Source: Burkholderia sp. H160 (lineage in GTDB: Bacteria > Pseudomonadota > Gammaproteobacteria > Burkholderiales > Burkholderiaceae). Taken from it: DNA of 64,000 nt. The stretch covers positions 1 to 64,000 of the forward strand of contig ABYL01000012.1 of the NCBI GenBank assembly GCA_000173575.1. The letters run 5' to 3'. Under the pieces are notes generated by a model that made no database searches, had not been told where the DNA came from, and was given only the letters and a program-made list of their open reading frames with translations. This document shows positions 38,304-48,971 of the stretch, piece by piece; positions within the stretch are counted from its first letter, which is position 1; every line of letters begins with the position of its first letter. Both the position numbers and the translations under genes were made by a program.

Positions 38304-39209
38304 TCAATACACGCCTGACACACCCGGCGGCCGATGCTTGAAGCGCCGATGGACCCAGTAATATTGCTCCGGAAACCGGCGGATCTGCGTTTCAAGAAAC
38401 TCATTCATTCGACGCGCATCGATCGCGTCACTCTCCGACGGGAAGTCGTTGAAGGGCTCGAAGATCGTCAGCTTATATCCGCGGTAGTCGGGCAGCACTT
38501 CGGTCACGAACGGCACAACCCGCGCACCAGCTAAGCGGGCAAGTCGCGAAACCGAAGTGAGCGTGCAGGCGGGCACGTCAAAAAACGGTACGAAAACCGA
38601 GTTTTGTACGCCGTGATCCATGTCCGCTGCGAGCATGACGGGTACGCCGGAGCGAAGCAACGCCACCATTTTTCTGGCACTGGTCGAGCGTTCGATCATC
38701 TCGGCGCCGAATCTGCCGCGTTGCCGCCTGGCCAGGCCGCACAGGCGCGTGTTCGACATGCGTGTGTAGAGTGAAGCGGCGGGCAGGCGCGCAGAGTAGA
38801 GTATGCAGCCGACCTCGATGCTCACGAAGTGAAAGCCCAGAAAGATCGTCGGTGGAGCGTTCCGGTCTTCCAGATCGATCCTGCTTTCGATCTCGACCAG
38901 GTTCCGTATCGACTCCGCGCTGCCAAACCATTGAATGCCTCGTTCGACATAGCTTCGAATGACGTGTCGAAAGTGGTTCCTCGCAAGCTCATCGTATTCG
39001 CGCTCACTCTTGCCCGGAAAGCACAGGCGCAGGTTGACGAGAGTGATATGTTTTCTGGGGCCTGGAAGCGCATACAACATCGCGCCAAGAGCGCTGCCTA
39101 GCCGCGCGACCAACGCGTAGGGAAGGACTGAGAAGACACGCAGCAGCGCGACAACGAGGACAAAGCCAAGTCGTCCCCGGAGTTTCCCCCGCTTGTGAGA
39201 ATCGCCCAT
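38304..39209 (-). CDS. Lipid A acyltransferase-like protein (LpxL/HtrB family)
   Basis: 301 residues from ATG 39209 (MGDSHKRG); the frame is open further upstream without a better start. One N-terminal membrane helix (about 13-40) is followed by an acyltransferase domain with the HX4E catalytic motif in LGFHFVSIEVG. LVNLRLCFPGKSEREYDELARNHFRH and PEQYYWVHRRFKHRP are typical of the family, which adds secondary acyl chains to lipid A, or ornithine/lipid relatives, at the inner membrane. Stands alone. Confidence 0.85.
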   Translation of the reverse strand: MGDSHKRGKLRGRLGFVLVVALLRVFSVLPYALVARLGSALGAMLYALPGPRKHITLVNLRLCFPGKSEREYDELARNHFRHVIRSYVERGIQWFGSAESIRNLVEIESRIDLEDRNAPPTIFLGFHFVSIEVGCILYSARLPAASLYTRMSNTRLCGLARRQRGRFGAEMIERSTSARKMVALLRSGVPVMLAADMDHGVQNSVFVPFFDVPACTLTSVSRLARLAGARVVPFVTEVLPDYRGYKLTIFEPFNDFPSESDAIDARRMNEFLETQIRRFPEQYYWVHRRFKHRPPGVSGVY

Positions 39210-39563
39210 TGTTACTCGCGAGAAATATTTGTTTTTCGGTTGCCAACGTTTGCGTGGGCGATGGATGACGTCGAAAAGTTCGAGATCATCGCGGCGCATT
39301 GAATGCGCCCATGACACGGCGATTTCGAAGAAGTATCGCACGTGCAACTTGGTGAGAGGCCATCCAGGTGGGCATCATCGGGGGCGTCCCTGGCGAATTT
39401 TCATTACGCAGGGTTACGAGTGGCAGGAAGCACAGATGGGCCGGGTGGCCTGGCTAGCTTAAAAGTCCAATGCCAGAAGGCTCGCGTGAGCGGGCGTCAT
39501 CCTGCTTGTCTTTGCGTGCAGCATTTTCAGCCTTACACGGTGGCTCATGCGTATCGTGATGCT
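39210..39563. other. Intergenic region before the GNAT remnant
   Basis: 354 bases upstream of the acyltransferase gene. Several short frames are open on both strands but none has a motif or ribosome site. I see no RNA gene or clear regulatory element. It may contain further eroded sequence like the remnant to its right. Confidence 0.35.
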
Positions 39564-39789
39564 TCACACGGCAAAGCGAACGAAACGCGCACTCTGATAG
39601 TGTTCACAGGCCGATTCGCCGTCGCGCCTATAGAGTGTCACGTTGCCGATGATCTTCACGCCGCTGATCACGACGAATCCGCTGAAAGTATGGCAGGCAT
39701 GTCGGCGGAATTCGCTGGTGGCGAGCCACGTGAACCGGGTCTAAGCAACGTCGTAATGCGGAAGTCAGTGGAGCATCGTGACGGGCGTT
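39564..39789 (-). pseudogene. Internally deleted GNAT acetyltransferase, paralogue of the gene at 51342
   Basis: On the minus strand, about 39605-39685 encodes FVVISGVKIIGNVTLY, then DGESACEHYQ. This is nearly the same as FVVVSGEKIIGTMTLY...DGASACEHYH of the intact GNAT gene at 51342-51980. Immediately after CEHYQ it jumps to SARFVRFAV and a stop, matching SARFVRFAA at the intact gene's end. The roughly 100 residues between, including the acetyl-CoA loop, are missing, and the sequence upstream has an in-frame stop. A clear deletion derivative. Confidence 0.75.
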
Positions 39790-40181
39790 GAAGACAGATG
39801 CCATAGCTTTGCAAGCACTGTCCATCTGTGAAAAAACCCAAGGTGGCTAGCATCAAGCACCACGATGTCGGCATGATCTTTAGCCGCGTACTTCGCGATT
39901 GTTCGCTCCGGCGGCCCGAAGACACGCTTCCAGGTGTAGGGTACGCCAGACTCGTCGAGGATCGCGCACGTTTGCATCAGTGCATCTCTTGATCGCTCCT
40001 TCTCGAGTTTGCGCAGCGCGGACCGCGAATGAAATGCTGCCACGCGACCTTGTGCCAGGTCGTCGAGGACTTCGATTACTTCCACCTCTGACACACATTT
40101 CTCGGCAAAGAGGAACGCTCCGTGGCGCGCCGCTTCGAGAGCGCCCTTGTCGTCCAGCACTGGAATGAGCAACTTCAACAC
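39765..40181 (-). CDS. Universal stress protein (UspA family)
   Basis: 138 residues from GTG 40181, which has a GGAGAA site; the longer frame upstream lacks one. The N-terminus LKLLIPVLDDKGALEAARHGAFLF is a Usp strand-helix, and the C-terminus has KDHADIVVLDASHLGFFHRW...STPVTMLH in place of the ATP-binding G-x2-G-x9-G(S/T) loop, so it may not bind ATP. It lies about 170 bases after kdpE on the same strand. Usp domains occur inside KdpD and Usp proteins are known to bind KdpD, so a link to potassium signalling is possible. Confidence 0.8.
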   Translation of the reverse strand: MLKLLIPVLDDKGALEAARHGAFLFAEKCVSEVEVIEVLDDLAQGRVAAFHSRSALRKLEKERSRDALMQTCAILDESGVPYTWKRVFGPPERTIAKYAAKDHADIVVLDASHLGFFHRWTVLAKLWHLSSTPVTMLH

Positions 40182-40349
40182 ATCGGTTCTCCAACCCACA
40201 TATCGGTGTGGCTTTACCTTAATTGAAGCACGGACCGCACCACGATCAAGTAAAAGCACAAAGTCGATGCATAAAAGTTGCATCAAATTCGGATCGTGAT
40301 CCGAATCCAGGATGAAGACCCATTATGTTGCCCAGACCAAGGCTGCTGG

Positions 40350-41048
40350 CTACCTGACGCCCACCAGCCGATATCCCACGCCTGTCTCGGTCACGATGTG
40401 CTCGGGCTGCGCCGGATCGCGCTCGAGCTTCTGCCGCAGGTGACCCATATAGATCCGAAGATAATGTGCGTTTTCCGCATGAGAAGGTCCCCAGACCTCC
40501 TGCAGAAGCTGGTGATGCGTCACCACGCAGCCAGCGCGACGCACGAGCGCAACGAGCAGCCGGTACTCGATCGGCGTCAGATGAACAGCTTGATAGTCGC
40601 ACTGCACCGACCTCGCTACAAGGTCGACAGTGATTGAACCGAAGGACACCTTGGCCGACTCCGCGATAACACAGCGATTCTGCCTACGTAGCAGCGCGCG
40701 GATCCGTGCCTCCAACTCGGCAATACTGAACGGCTTCGTCAGATAATCGTCCGCGCCAGCGTTGAGTGCCGCGACCTTTTCCTCATCGCGGGTACGTCCC
40801 GACAGGACGATGATCGGCACGTCGGACCATCCGCGCAGTTGCTGGATCACGTCGAGACCGTCGATATCCGGTAGTCCGAGATCGACAATCACGAGATCTG
40901 GCCTTGCGCTCGCCGTCATGGCAATGCCGTCCCGTCCTGTATTGACATCGAGGACGCGCATTGCCTCTTCCTGCAGCGACATCCGCACGTACCGGCAAAT
41001 ATGGCTGTCGTCCTCGATCAGCACAACCGTCGCCAACGGATCGCTCAT
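40350..41048 (-). CDS. kdpE: KdpE response regulator
   Basis: 232 residues. Receiver domain with the acidic pocket IEDD, the phospho-acceptor Asp in VIVDLGLPDIDGLD, T/S in IIVLSGR and K in DYLTKPF. OmpR-type winged-helix DNA-binding domain with LTPIEYRLLVALVRRAGCVVTHHQLLQEVWG and YLRIYMGHLRQKLE, the KdpE-specific ending. Its start overlaps the kdpD stop as ATGA. It should activate kdp transcription under potassium limitation. Only one KdpE is encoded for two kdp operons here. Confidence 0.95.
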   Translation of the reverse strand: MSDPLATVVLIEDDSHICRYVRMSLQEEAMRVLDVNTGRDGIAMTASARPDLVIVDLGLPDIDGLDVIQQLRGWSDVPIIVLSGRTRDEEKVAALNAGADDYLTKPFSIAELEARIRALLRRQNRCVIAESAKVSFGSITVDLVARSVQCDYQAVHLTPIEYRLLVALVRRAGCVVTHHQLLQEVWGPSHAENAHYLRIYMGHLRQKLERDPAQPEHIVTETGVGYRLVGVR

Positions 41049-43873
41049 GACGCCTGCGTGCGATTCATGTCATCGCCGGATACGTTCTTCGACTGCTCCT
41101 GTGACGTGCCTTCACTGAGTACATCGGCGGCCCCGGTTTCTGCCGGCGGCGTCTCGTCAGCCGGCAACATGAACCAGAAACAGGCGCCCAGCAGGGTTCC
41201 GTTCGGGCCGGTGCGGTTTGCTGCGCTAATTTTTCCTCCATGCGCCTCGACGATCGCGCGGCAAATGGCAAGCCCCAGTCCTATGCCGGGCAAGGCCGAT
41301 TCTTTTTCACCGCGGGTGAACTTGTCGAATACGCGGGATTCCATGCCTGGGGAAAGCCCCGGCCCGTTGTCTTCCACATTGACTCTCACATATCGACGGC
41401 CATTCTCCTCGACGGCGGCTGCATTGATGGTGACGGGTGACCCGGCGGGTGTGTACTTCGCGGCATTGTCGAGCAGGTTGGCGAGGAGTCGTTCCATCAG
41501 CACGGCATCGAGCTGGACCAGCGGCAGATCGGTCGGCACATGGGTATATAGCGTGCGTCCGGAGAGCAGACGGCGCGAAGCTGCCAGCGCGGCGCCGATC
41601 ACTTCTTCGAGCGACGACCATTGGCGATTCAAGCGCATGCTGCCTTCCTGCAGACGGACCATGTCGAGCAGGTTGGTCACAATCGCCGTCATCCGCATCG
41701 CCTCGTCATAGATCTCCTCGCCGAGTTCATTGGCAGCCGGCTGCCCTGCCTTCTCACCGTGCCCCGGTTGCGCCAGCAAAGAGGCGAATCCCACGATCGC
41801 GGTCAACGGCGTACGCAAATCGTGCGAGATCGCGGACAGCAGTGAATTGCGCAGACGTTCTGACTCCATGCTGATCAGCGCGTCCTGCGCGATCTCGACA
41901 TAGTGAACGCGCTCGAGCGCGAGCGCGATCTGGGCCGCAAACGTGTCGAGCATGCGGCGCTGTTCCGGTGTTGCAAACTCTCCTGTCCCCGTAGATAGCA
42001 GTGCGAGGACGCCGCGTGTACGCATCGGCGCGCGCAGCGGCAGGTAGAGCGCTGCGGCTGCCGGCAAAGTCTCTGTTCCGTGGCCGGCCGGCTTCTGCTG
42101 GTCATAAACCCACTGCGCGATATCACAATCGAGTTCCCCTTCGGCCAGCGTAACAGCGGGGTCCGGATTTTCGACCTTCTGCCGCACCTTTTCGGCGCTA
42201 TCGGGCAAGAGGATCGCGATGCGCGCCTGAAAAACCTCGGCGACATGGCGCGTGCCGATCTCCAGGATCAGGGCGGTGGTGAGGGCTGCGCCAAGCTCGC
42301 GCGTCATCGCGAACATCGCGTCGGTCCGGCGCTCGCGTATCGTTGCGACATGAGCCTGTCGCCGCAGACTGGACGTCAGGTGGCTGATCGTCAGCGATGT
42401 CAGAAGCATCACCGCGAACGTCAACAGATACTGTGTGTCCGATACGGAAAACGAAAGCCGGGGTGGCACGAAAAAGAAGTCAAAAGCGGCCACGCCAAGA
42501 AACGAAAGCAGCACGCCTGGTCCACGGCCCAGGCGTACTGCCGTAAAGATCGTGCCAAGCAGGTACAGCATGACGAGATTTGCCAGAGCGATCCTGTCCA
42601 CCAGCAGAGTGGCGAGAGCCGTAATCACCGCGCAGATCGCGACCGCATACCCATAGGAAACCAACGGGAAACCGCGTTGATCCTCAGCCGGTGCAACAAA
42701 GCTGCCTGCCGCGCCTCGAGGGGCGGCGGATTCACGCACTGCACCTGAATTGATCAGCGAGATATCAATATCCCCGGCGGCGCGGATCAGACGCTCGGCA
42801 GTGGAGCGTCCCAGCCATCCGCGCCATCCGCGCAACACGGCTGCGCCCACGACGAGCTTCGACACATTGCGCATACGCGCATAGGCAATCAGCGTCTGAG
42901 CGACCTGCTCACCCTGCAACGTAACGGTTTCAGCACCCAGATCAGCGGCAATCTTGAGTGCGTCGAGCGTGCGCCCGCGTATTGCGTCGGGGAGCCGCTG
43001 AAGTTTCGGCGTTTCGACATACACTGCCAGCCAGTCAGCCCGGAGGTTCGATGCCAGGCGGGCCGCCGCACGTACGAGATTGCTGCTCTCCGGACCGGCA
43101 CCGACGCACACGATAATGCGCTCGCGCGCTTGCCAGATACGCTCGATCGACTGATCAGCACGATACTCGCGCATCTGCGCATCCACACGGTCAGCGGTGC
43201 GACGCAACGCCAGTTCGCGTAGCGCGATCAGATTGCCCTTGCGGAAGAAGTTGCGGACGGCATGCTCCGCCTGCTGCGGCATATAGACCTTGCCATCGCG
43301 CATGCGATCGAGCAGTTCCTCTGGCGGCAGGTCGACCAGCGTCACCTCGTCAGCGAGATCGAACACGCGGTCGGGTACCGTTTCCCAGACGCGGATGCCG
43401 GTGATCTGCCCGACGACGTCGTTCAGGCTTTCGAGATGCTGGACGTTGACGGTCGTGTATACGTCGATGCCGGCGTCGAGCAGCTCATGCACATCCTGCC
43501 AGCGCTTCAGATGCCGGCTACCCTGGACGTTCGAATGCGCCAGCTCGTCGACGAGAACCAGTTGCGGCTTGCGCGCGAGTGCTGCATCGAGATCGAACTC
43601 GGCAAGCAGCCGTCCGCGATATTCGATCCGCGCTGGCGCAATGACCTCCAGCCCCTCGATCAGTGCGACCGTCTCCTTGCGTCCATGTGTCTCGACGATT
43701 CCGACGACGACATCGACGCCTTCCTCCTTGCGGTATCTGGCGGCCTGCAACATCGCAAACGTCTTGCCGACTCCGGCCGATGCGCCAAAGAACACCTTGA
43801 GCCGGCCGCGCTGGCTCTTTTCTTCATCGCGCTGGATGCGGTCCAGCAGTTCGTCGGGATCGGGCCGGTTCAT
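41045..43873 (-). CDS. kdpD: KdpD sensor histidine kinase
   Basis: 942 residues. N-terminal KdpD domain (about 20-230) with the ATP-binding GASAGVGKT and the DELAHSN box, then a Usp-like domain (about 250-375) with RIIVCVGAGPES. Four closely spaced membrane helices (about 405-500), a GAF-like region, and the kinase core with phospho-acceptor H684 in SAISHDLRTPLTAI, N-box NLLDNAAKYT and G-box GIGLGLAI follow. It senses potassium/turgor at the inner membrane and phosphorylates KdpE. Lies 85 bases after kdpC on the same strand. Confidence 0.95.
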   Translation of the reverse strand: MNRPDPDELLDRIQRDEEKSQRGRLKVFFGASAGVGKTFAMLQAARYRKEEGVDVVVGIVETHGRKETVALIEGLEVIAPARIEYRGRLLAEFDLDAALARKPQLVLVDELAHSNVQGSRHLKRWQDVHELLDAGIDVYTTVNVQHLESLNDVVGQITGIRVWETVPDRVFDLADEVTLVDLPPEELLDRMRDGKVYMPQQAEHAVRNFFRKGNLIALRELALRRTADRVDAQMREYRADQSIERIWQARERIIVCVGAGPESSNLVRAAARLASNLRADWLAVYVETPKLQRLPDAIRGRTLDALKIAADLGAETVTLQGEQVAQTLIAYARMRNVSKLVVGAAVLRGWRGWLGRSTAERLIRAAGDIDISLINSGAVRESAAPRGAAGSFVAPAEDQRGFPLVSYGYAVAICAVITALATLLVDRIALANLVMLYLLGTIFTAVRLGRGPGVLLSFLGVAAFDFFFVPPRLSFSVSDTQYLLTFAVMLLTSLTISHLTSSLRRQAHVATIRERRTDAMFAMTRELGAALTTALILEIGTRHVAEVFQARIAILLPDSAEKVRQKVENPDPAVTLAEGELDCDIAQWVYDQQKPAGHGTETLPAAAALYLPLRAPMRTRGVLALLSTGTGEFATPEQRRMLDTFAAQIALALERVHYVEIAQDALISMESERLRNSLLSAISHDLRTPLTAIVGFASLLAQPGHGEKAGQPAANELGEEIYDEAMRMTAIVTNLLDMVRLQEGSMRLNRQWSSLEEVIGAALAASRRLLSGRTLYTHVPTDLPLVQLDAVLMERLLANLLDNAAKYTPAGSPVTINAAAVEENGRRYVRVNVEDNGPGLSPGMESRVFDKFTRGEKESALPGIGLGLAICRAIVEAHGGKISAANRTGPNGTLLGACFWFMLPADETPPAETGAADVLSEGTSQEQSKNVSGDDMNRTQAS

Positions 43874-43958
43874 CGCACCCCCTGCGGGTCATCCCGTCAC
43901 CATGTCGTCGAGGCTCACGCGTTGGCTATGTGCCGTGCGCAGTTTGCTTTGGGGAAAC

Positions 43959-44540
43959 TCAATGCATCGGCTTGAGCTGGTCGAGCGCGAGGTTGAGTTT
44001 CAGCACGTTCACGCGACGCTCGCCGAATACGCCGAGTTGCCGCCCCGACGTGTTCTGTGTGATCAGCTCGTTGACCTGTTGCTCAGACAGCCCGCGCGCC
44101 TTTGCAACGCGAGCCGCCTGATACGCGGCAGCAGCCGGTGAGATATCCGGATCAAGGCCGCTGCCCGATGACGTGACCAGATCGACAGGCACGGGCGCGG
44201 TGTTCGACGGATCGGCGTCGTGAAGCGCTGTTAGGCGCCCCTTCACTTCATCGGCGAGCGCCGGGTTGGTGGCGCTGAGGTTCGAGCCGCCCGAGTTTTG
44301 GGCGTTGTACGGGTTCGGTGTCGTGGCTGACAACCGTCCCCAGAAGTAATAGGGCGCATCGAACTGCTGGCCGATGATTTCCGAGCCGACGGTCTTGCCG
44401 TCTTTCTCGATGAAGCTGCCGCTGGCCTGATGCGGAAACAGCACATGGCCGACCGCTGTTACGACAAGCGGATAGACGATGCCCGTGATCACCGTCAGGA
44501 ACACAAAGAGAACCAGCACGGGGCGCAATGAATTCTTCAT
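43959..44540 (-). CDS. kdpC: Potassium-transporting ATPase subunit C
   Basis: 193 residues from ATG 44540, normal KdpC length. One N-terminal membrane helix (about 8-28) and a periplasmic domain with the conserved [34 protein letters not shown] and NVLKLNLAL elements. KdpC is the single-pass subunit of the KdpFABC complex that helps nucleotide binding by KdpB. Follows kdpB by 45 bases. Confidence 0.95.
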   Translation of the reverse strand: MKNSLRPVLVLFVFLTVITGIVYPLVVTAVGHVLFPHQASGSFIEKDGKTVGSEIIGQQFDAPYYFWGRLSATTPNPYNAQNSGGSNLSATNPALADEVKGRLTALHDADPSNTAPVPVDLVTSSGSGLDPDISPAAAAYQAARVAKARGLSEQQVNELITQNTSGRQLGVFGERRVNVLKLNLALDQLKPMH

Positions 44541-44585
44541 GGTCGTGTACTCAACGGTTCTTTCAGTCAAGGTTTTCCAGACGCT

Positions 44586-46736
44586 TCAGACCCATCCAAA
44601 CGCAGTCAGCACCATGTCGATCAGCTTGATGAACGGGAAGGGCAGCAAAATACCGCCCAGGCCATAGATCAGCAGGTTGCGCCGTAGCAGCGCGGCGGCA
44701 CCCAGCGCTCGATATCTGACGCCCTTGAGCGCAAGCGGGATCAGGAACACGATGATCAGCGCGTTGAAAATCACCGCTGACAGGATCGCCGACGACGGAG
44801 ACGTAAGATGCATGACATCCAGTACGCGCAGTTGCGGGTACGTCGAAGCGAACGCCGCCGGAATGATCGCAAAGTACTTCGCAACGTCATTGGCGATCGA
44901 GAACGTCGTTAGCGATCCACGCGTCATCAGCATCTGTTTGCCGATCTCGACGATCTCGATCAGCTTGGTTGGATTCGAGTCGAGGTCGACCATGTTGCCG
45001 GCTTCCTTGGCTGCCTGGGTGCCCGAGTTCATCGCCACCGCGACATCGGCCTGCGCGAGCGCGGGGGCATCGTTGGTGCCGTCACCGGTCATCGCAACGA
45101 GCCGTCCTTCGCCCTGATGCTCCCGAATCATCTTTAGCTTGGCCTCGGGCGTCGCTTCGGCGAGGAAGTCATCAACACCGGCTTCAGCTGCAATCGCCGC
45201 AGCCGTCAGCCGGTTGTCACCCGTGATCATCACGGTCTTGATGCCCATCTTGCGCAGTTCCGCAAAGCGCTCCTTGATACCGCCCTTGACGATATCCTTC
45301 AGTTCGATCACGCCAAGAACGCGTGCCGGACCGCTATCCTCGCTGTCGTGACCACCGGGCTTCTCGGCTACGACCAGCGGCGTACTGCCGCGCCGTGCAA
45401 CGTCGGTCACCGCGTTGTTGACTTCCGCGGGATAACGGCCACCGTGCGTCTCGACATACTGTTTGACTGCTTCGGATGCGCCCTTGCGAATTTCCCGGTT
45501 TGGCAGATCCACCCCGCTCATCCGCGTTTGCGCGGTAAATGCGAGGAACGTCGCGTGCAGCGACGTCATGTCGCGTTCGCGGATATTGAAGCGTTGCTTC
45601 GCCAGCACGGAGATGCTACGGCCTTCCGGCGTTTCGTCCGCGAGCGAGGCGAGTTGCGACGCATCAGCGAGATCGTGCTCCGACACACCGGGTGCCGGTA
45701 TGAAGGCAGACGCCTGGCGATTGCCGAGCGTGATCGTGCCCGTCTTGTCGAGCAGCAGGACGTCGACGTCGCCGGCGGCCTCCACCGCACGCCCCGACGT
45801 TGCGATCACATTTGCCTGCATCATCCGGCTCATACCCGCCACGCCGATTGCCGACAACAAACCGCCAATCGTGGTTGGGATCAGGCAGACAAGCAGGGCG
45901 ACAAGTGCGGTGATCGTCACCACATGACCCGCTTTCGCGGCTTCGACCGAGAAAATCGAAAATGGCAGCAGCGTCGCGGTCGCGAACAACAGCACGAGCG
46001 TCAGCGCAACCAGCAGGATCGTCAGCGCGATCTCGTTCGGAGTCTTTTGCCGCTTGGCTCCTTCGACCATGGCGATCATCCGGTCGAGGAAGGCTTCACC
46101 TGGGTTGACCGTGACGCGCACCACGATCCAGTCCGACAGCACGCGCGTGCCACCCGTCACCGATGAAAAGTCGCCGCCTGACTCGCGGATGACGGGCGCG
46201 GATTCGCCCGTGATAGCCGACTCGTCGACTGAGGCGACACCCTCGATGACTTCGCCGTCAGCCGGAATTACGTCTCCGGTCTCGACCAGCACGACATCGT
46301 CCTTGCGCAGATCGGTCGATGCCATGATGCGCACGGCTGCTTTTGGATGCGGCTCGTTCAGCTTCTTGGCCACCACGTTGTGCTTTGCACTTCGCAGCGA
46401 TGCCGCCTGCGCTTTCGAGCGCCCCTCCGCAAGTGCCTCGGCGAAGTTTGCAAACAGCACGGTGAACCACAGCCACAACGTAATGGCGAGGATAAATCCG
46501 GCCGGTGCTTCGGCCTGCCCGGCGAGCGCAGCAATCCAGAGGATGGTCGTAAGAATGCTGCCCACATACACGCAGAACATCACGGGATTTCGCAACTGCG
46601 TACGTGGCGTTAGTTTTTTGAACGAATCGACGATCGCGGGTTTCACGAGCGTCGGATCGAACATCGAGCGTGCTGCGGTACGTGCCTGGCCGAGGTTGTC
46701 GGGACGATGGACCGGCGGTTCAATGGAAGTGGTCAT
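44586..46736 (-). CDS. kdpB: Potassium-transporting P-type ATPase subunit B
   Basis: 716 residues. P-type ATPase with the phosphorylated Asp in [14 protein letters not shown] (about residue 330), TGES loop in [11 protein letters not shown], hinge [15 protein letters not shown] and the membrane [12 protein letters not shown] motif. It hydrolyses ATP to drive potassium import through KdpA. The serine of TGES, the known inhibitory phosphorylation site in E. coli, is present. Starts 13 bases after the kdpA stop. Confidence 0.96.
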   Translation of the reverse strand: MTTSIEPPVHRPDNLGQARTAARSMFDPTLVKPAIVDSFKKLTPRTQLRNPVMFCVYVGSILTTILWIAALAGQAEAPAGFILAITLWLWFTVLFANFAEALAEGRSKAQAASLRSAKHNVVAKKLNEPHPKAAVRIMASTDLRKDDVVLVETGDVIPADGEVIEGVASVDESAITGESAPVIRESGGDFSSVTGGTRVLSDWIVVRVTVNPGEAFLDRMIAMVEGAKRQKTPNEIALTILLVALTLVLLFATATLLPFSIFSVEAAKAGHVVTITALVALLVCLIPTTIGGLLSAIGVAGMSRMMQANVIATSGRAVEAAGDVDVLLLDKTGTITLGNRQASAFIPAPGVSEHDLADASQLASLADETPEGRSISVLAKQRFNIRERDMTSLHATFLAFTAQTRMSGVDLPNREIRKGASEAVKQYVETHGGRYPAEVNNAVTDVARRGSTPLVVAEKPGGHDSEDSGPARVLGVIELKDIVKGGIKERFAELRKMGIKTVMITGDNRLTAAAIAAEAGVDDFLAEATPEAKLKMIREHQGEGRLVAMTGDGTNDAPALAQADVAVAMNSGTQAAKEAGNMVDLDSNPTKLIEIVEIGKQMLMTRGSLTTFSIANDVAKYFAIIPAAFASTYPQLRVLDVMHLTSPSSAILSAVIFNALIIVFLIPLALKGVRYRALGAAALLRRNLLIYGLGGILLPFPFIKLIDMVLTAFGWV

Positions 46737-46749
46737 GCTTTCCTCGAAT

Positions 46750-48558
46750 TCAGTGACCTGAAATCATCGACAGATGTTCGACGACCGGGCCCAGCGCAAG
46801 CGCGGGTACGAATGTCAGCGCACCGATGAGCAACACGGCGCCGAGCAGCAGCACGACGAACAGCGGTCCATGCGTGGGCAGCGTGCCCTCGGTGGTCGCA
46901 ATGCGCTTCTTTGCCGCAAGCGATCCGGCGATCGCGAGCACTGCGACGACCGGAACGAACCGGCCCAACCACATCGCGATAGCCAGCAAGACGTTATAGA
47001 ACGGCGTATTGACGGAGAGTCCCGCGAACGCGCTACCGTTGTTGTTGGTGGCCGACGTGAATGCGTAGAGGATCTCCGAGAATCCGTGTGCACCAGGGTT
47101 GGCGATGCCGGCAGTGCCGAGCGGCGACAGCACGCCGATCGACGTACCAACCAGCACGATCATCGGCATGACGAGTACCGCGATCGACACCATCTTCATC
47201 TCATAGGACTCGATCTTCTTGCCGATGTATTCGGGCGTTCTCCCGATCATCAGCCCGGCGATGAATACCCCGAGCAGGGCAAAGACGAGCATCCCGTAGA
47301 GGCCCGACCCCACGCCACCAAAAACCACTTCGCCTAGTTGCATCATCAGGAGTGGCACGAAACCGCCCATTGGTGTCAGCGAGTCGTGCGCGGTGTTGAC
47401 CGCGCCGCACGATGCGGAGGTGGTCGCAACCGTGAAGATGCCGGAATCGGCAATGCCAAAGCGCGTTTCCTTGCCCTCCATGTTTCCACCTGGCTGCATC
47501 GCGGACGAGCTCTGATCGACGTGCAATGACGTGAACAGGGGATTGCCGGACTGTTCAAAAGTGATTTCGCCCCAGCACGCGATCACAAACGCGATCGTCA
47601 TCGCGGCGAGTACCGCATAGCCCTGGCGCCCGTCACCCACTGTTCTGCCAAAAACAATGCATAAGGCCGCGCCGATGCACAGCATCCCTATCATCTGAAC
47701 AAAATTGGCCAGCGGCGTCGGATTCTCATACGGATGAGCGGAATTTGCGTTGAAGAACCCGCCACCGTTGGTGCCAAGCATCTTGATCGCTTCCTGCGAC
47801 GCGAGCGGACCCATGGCAATGGTCTGTTTGTCGGCCTTCACGTCCTGCATGACGGGGTTGCCCTTCGCGTCCTTGACGGCATTGCCCTGCGCGTCGGTCT
47901 TCGGCGCCTGATAGGTCGTGACCTGAACTGTCGGCACATCGACGTAAGACCTGAAATTCTGGATCGCCCCCTGACTGATGAACACCAGCGCCATCACGAA
48001 TGAAATCGGTATGAGGATGAAAAGCGTGCTCCGCGTCAGATCGACCCAGAAATTGCCGATCGTCTTCATCGTGTGACGGGCAAAACCCCGTATCAGCGCA
48101 ATGGCCACTGCGATTCCCGTCGCTGCGGACAGGAAGTTCTGCACGGTGAGCGCCGCCATCTGGGTGAGGTAGCTGACCGTCGATTCCGGCGTGTAGTTTT
48201 GCCAGTTCGTATTGGTCGTGAAACTCACTGCGGTGTTGAAGGCGGCGTCTGGCGTCATCGGGCCAAAACCCTGCGGGTTGGCGGGCAGCCATTGTTGCAG
48301 CCTCAGAAAACCGTACACGACGAGCGCTCCAAGCGCATTGAAAATCAGGACTGCGAACGCGTACTCTTTCCACGACATCTCAGCGTCGGGATCGACGCCT
48401 GCAAGCCGGTAAAGAAGTTGTTCAACGGGTCGCCCAATTCTGCGTACGACAACCGATGAGCCGTCGAGCACGGCGCTCATGTAGTGGCCAAGCGGTATCG
48501 AGACCGCGATCAGCACCACGACGAAGAGTGCCAGATAGAGGGTGTTATGAGCGTTCAT
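46750..48558 (-). CDS. kdpA: Potassium-transporting ATPase subunit A (operon 1)
   Basis: 602 residues, the potassium-binding channel-like subunit with about ten membrane helices. All four filter loops have the usual residues: [37 protein letters not shown] and [11 protein letters not shown] 48558 overlaps the stop of kdpF. It has the intact ion path expected of a working high-affinity pump, in contrast to the lone paralogue at 48972. Confidence 0.95.
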   Translation of the reverse strand: MNAHNTLYLALFVVVLIAVSIPLGHYMSAVLDGSSVVVRRIGRPVEQLLYRLAGVDPDAEMSWKEYAFAVLIFNALGALVVYGFLRLQQWLPANPQGFGPMTPDAAFNTAVSFTTNTNWQNYTPESTVSYLTQMAALTVQNFLSAATGIAVAIALIRGFARHTMKTIGNFWVDLTRSTLFILIPISFVMALVFISQGAIQNFRSYVDVPTVQVTTYQAPKTDAQGNAVKDAKGNPVMQDVKADKQTIAMGPLASQEAIKMLGTNGGGFFNANSAHPYENPTPLANFVQMIGMLCIGAALCIVFGRTVGDGRQGYAVLAAMTIAFVIACWGEITFEQSGNPLFTSLHVDQSSSAMQPGGNMEGKETRFGIADSGIFTVATTSASCGAVNTAHDSLTPMGGFVPLLMMQLGEVVFGGVGSGLYGMLVFALLGVFIAGLMIGRTPEYIGKKIESYEMKMVSIAVLVMPMIVLVGTSIGVLSPLGTAGIANPGAHGFSEILYAFTSATNNNGSAFAGLSVNTPFYNVLLAIAMWLGRFVPVVAVLAIAGSLAAKKRIATTEGTLPTHGPLFVVLLLGAVLLIGALTFVPALALGPVVEHLSMISGH

Positions 48559-48650
48559 TCGAGATCCTCCGCACGCAGCAGTGCGTACACGAGGTAGACG
48601 AGCAATAGAAGCGTCGCAGCAGAGGCGAGCCAGATCATCCATGCGTTCAT
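48555..48650 (-). CDS. kdpF: KdpF small stabilising subunit (operon 1)
   Basis: 31 residues: one hydrophobic helix (IWLASAATLLLLVYLVYALLRAE) with the YLVYALLRAE ending that marks KdpF. Its ATG overlaps the preceding small gene (ATGA) and its stop overlaps the kdpA start (ATGA), so three genes are coupled. KdpF is a lipid-like stabiliser of the complex. Confidence 0.9.
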   Translation of the reverse strand: MNAWMIWLASAATLLLLVYLVYALLRAEDLE

Positions 48651-48754
48651 GGCCGGCCTCCTGGTGCGCGGCGGTGCAGCTTTTCGCAGCCGTTGGCAAG
48701 CCCGAGGCAAAGTCCGCAAAAGACGACGATACCGGCGATGTAGATCACGTCCAT
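48647..48754 (-). CDS. Small membrane protein leading kdp operon 1
   Basis: 35 residues. One hydrophobic helix (IAGIVVFCGLCLGLA) followed by NGCEKLHRR. First gene of the operon, overlapping kdpF by ATGA. A counterpart with the same layout (helix then DACERI) leads the second kdp operon at 52240, so the small gene is conserved in position and in its C(E)(K/R)(L/I) ending. The start has a GGAGAAC site. Function unknown; it may be another small subunit or regulator of the pump. Confidence 0.75.
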   Translation of the reverse strand: MDVIYIAGIVVFCGLCLGLANGCEKLHRRAPGGRP

Positions 48755-48827
48755 CTTCGTTCTCCGTTGTTGACCCGGCACAGCCGGAAGGCAGCGAGAA
48801 TTGCCACTGTCAAAACTAGGCGAGGCG

Positions 48828-48845
48828 AAGTAAAAAATGTGTAAA
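48828..48845 (-). promoter_or_regulatory. Putative KdpE-binding site of kdp operon 1
   Basis: Read on the minus strand: TTTACACATTTTTTACTT, 74 bases before the first small gene of the operon. TTTAC recurs with an 11-base period. This is the arrangement I recall for the E. coli KdpE site (TTTATAC...TTTACAC). The same period and T-rich spacer occur at 52117 before operon 2. Confidence 0.7.
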
Positions 48846-48971
48846 TTCGAAAGAATGATCAAACCGGAGTTCGGACACCGGCATTTTTCTGGTTGCAAGC
48901 AGCTTGGGGCACGAGTACGTAAATCGCTTAATGTGCACCTGGCAAACGCCGGGCAATCGGCTTTCTTTCGG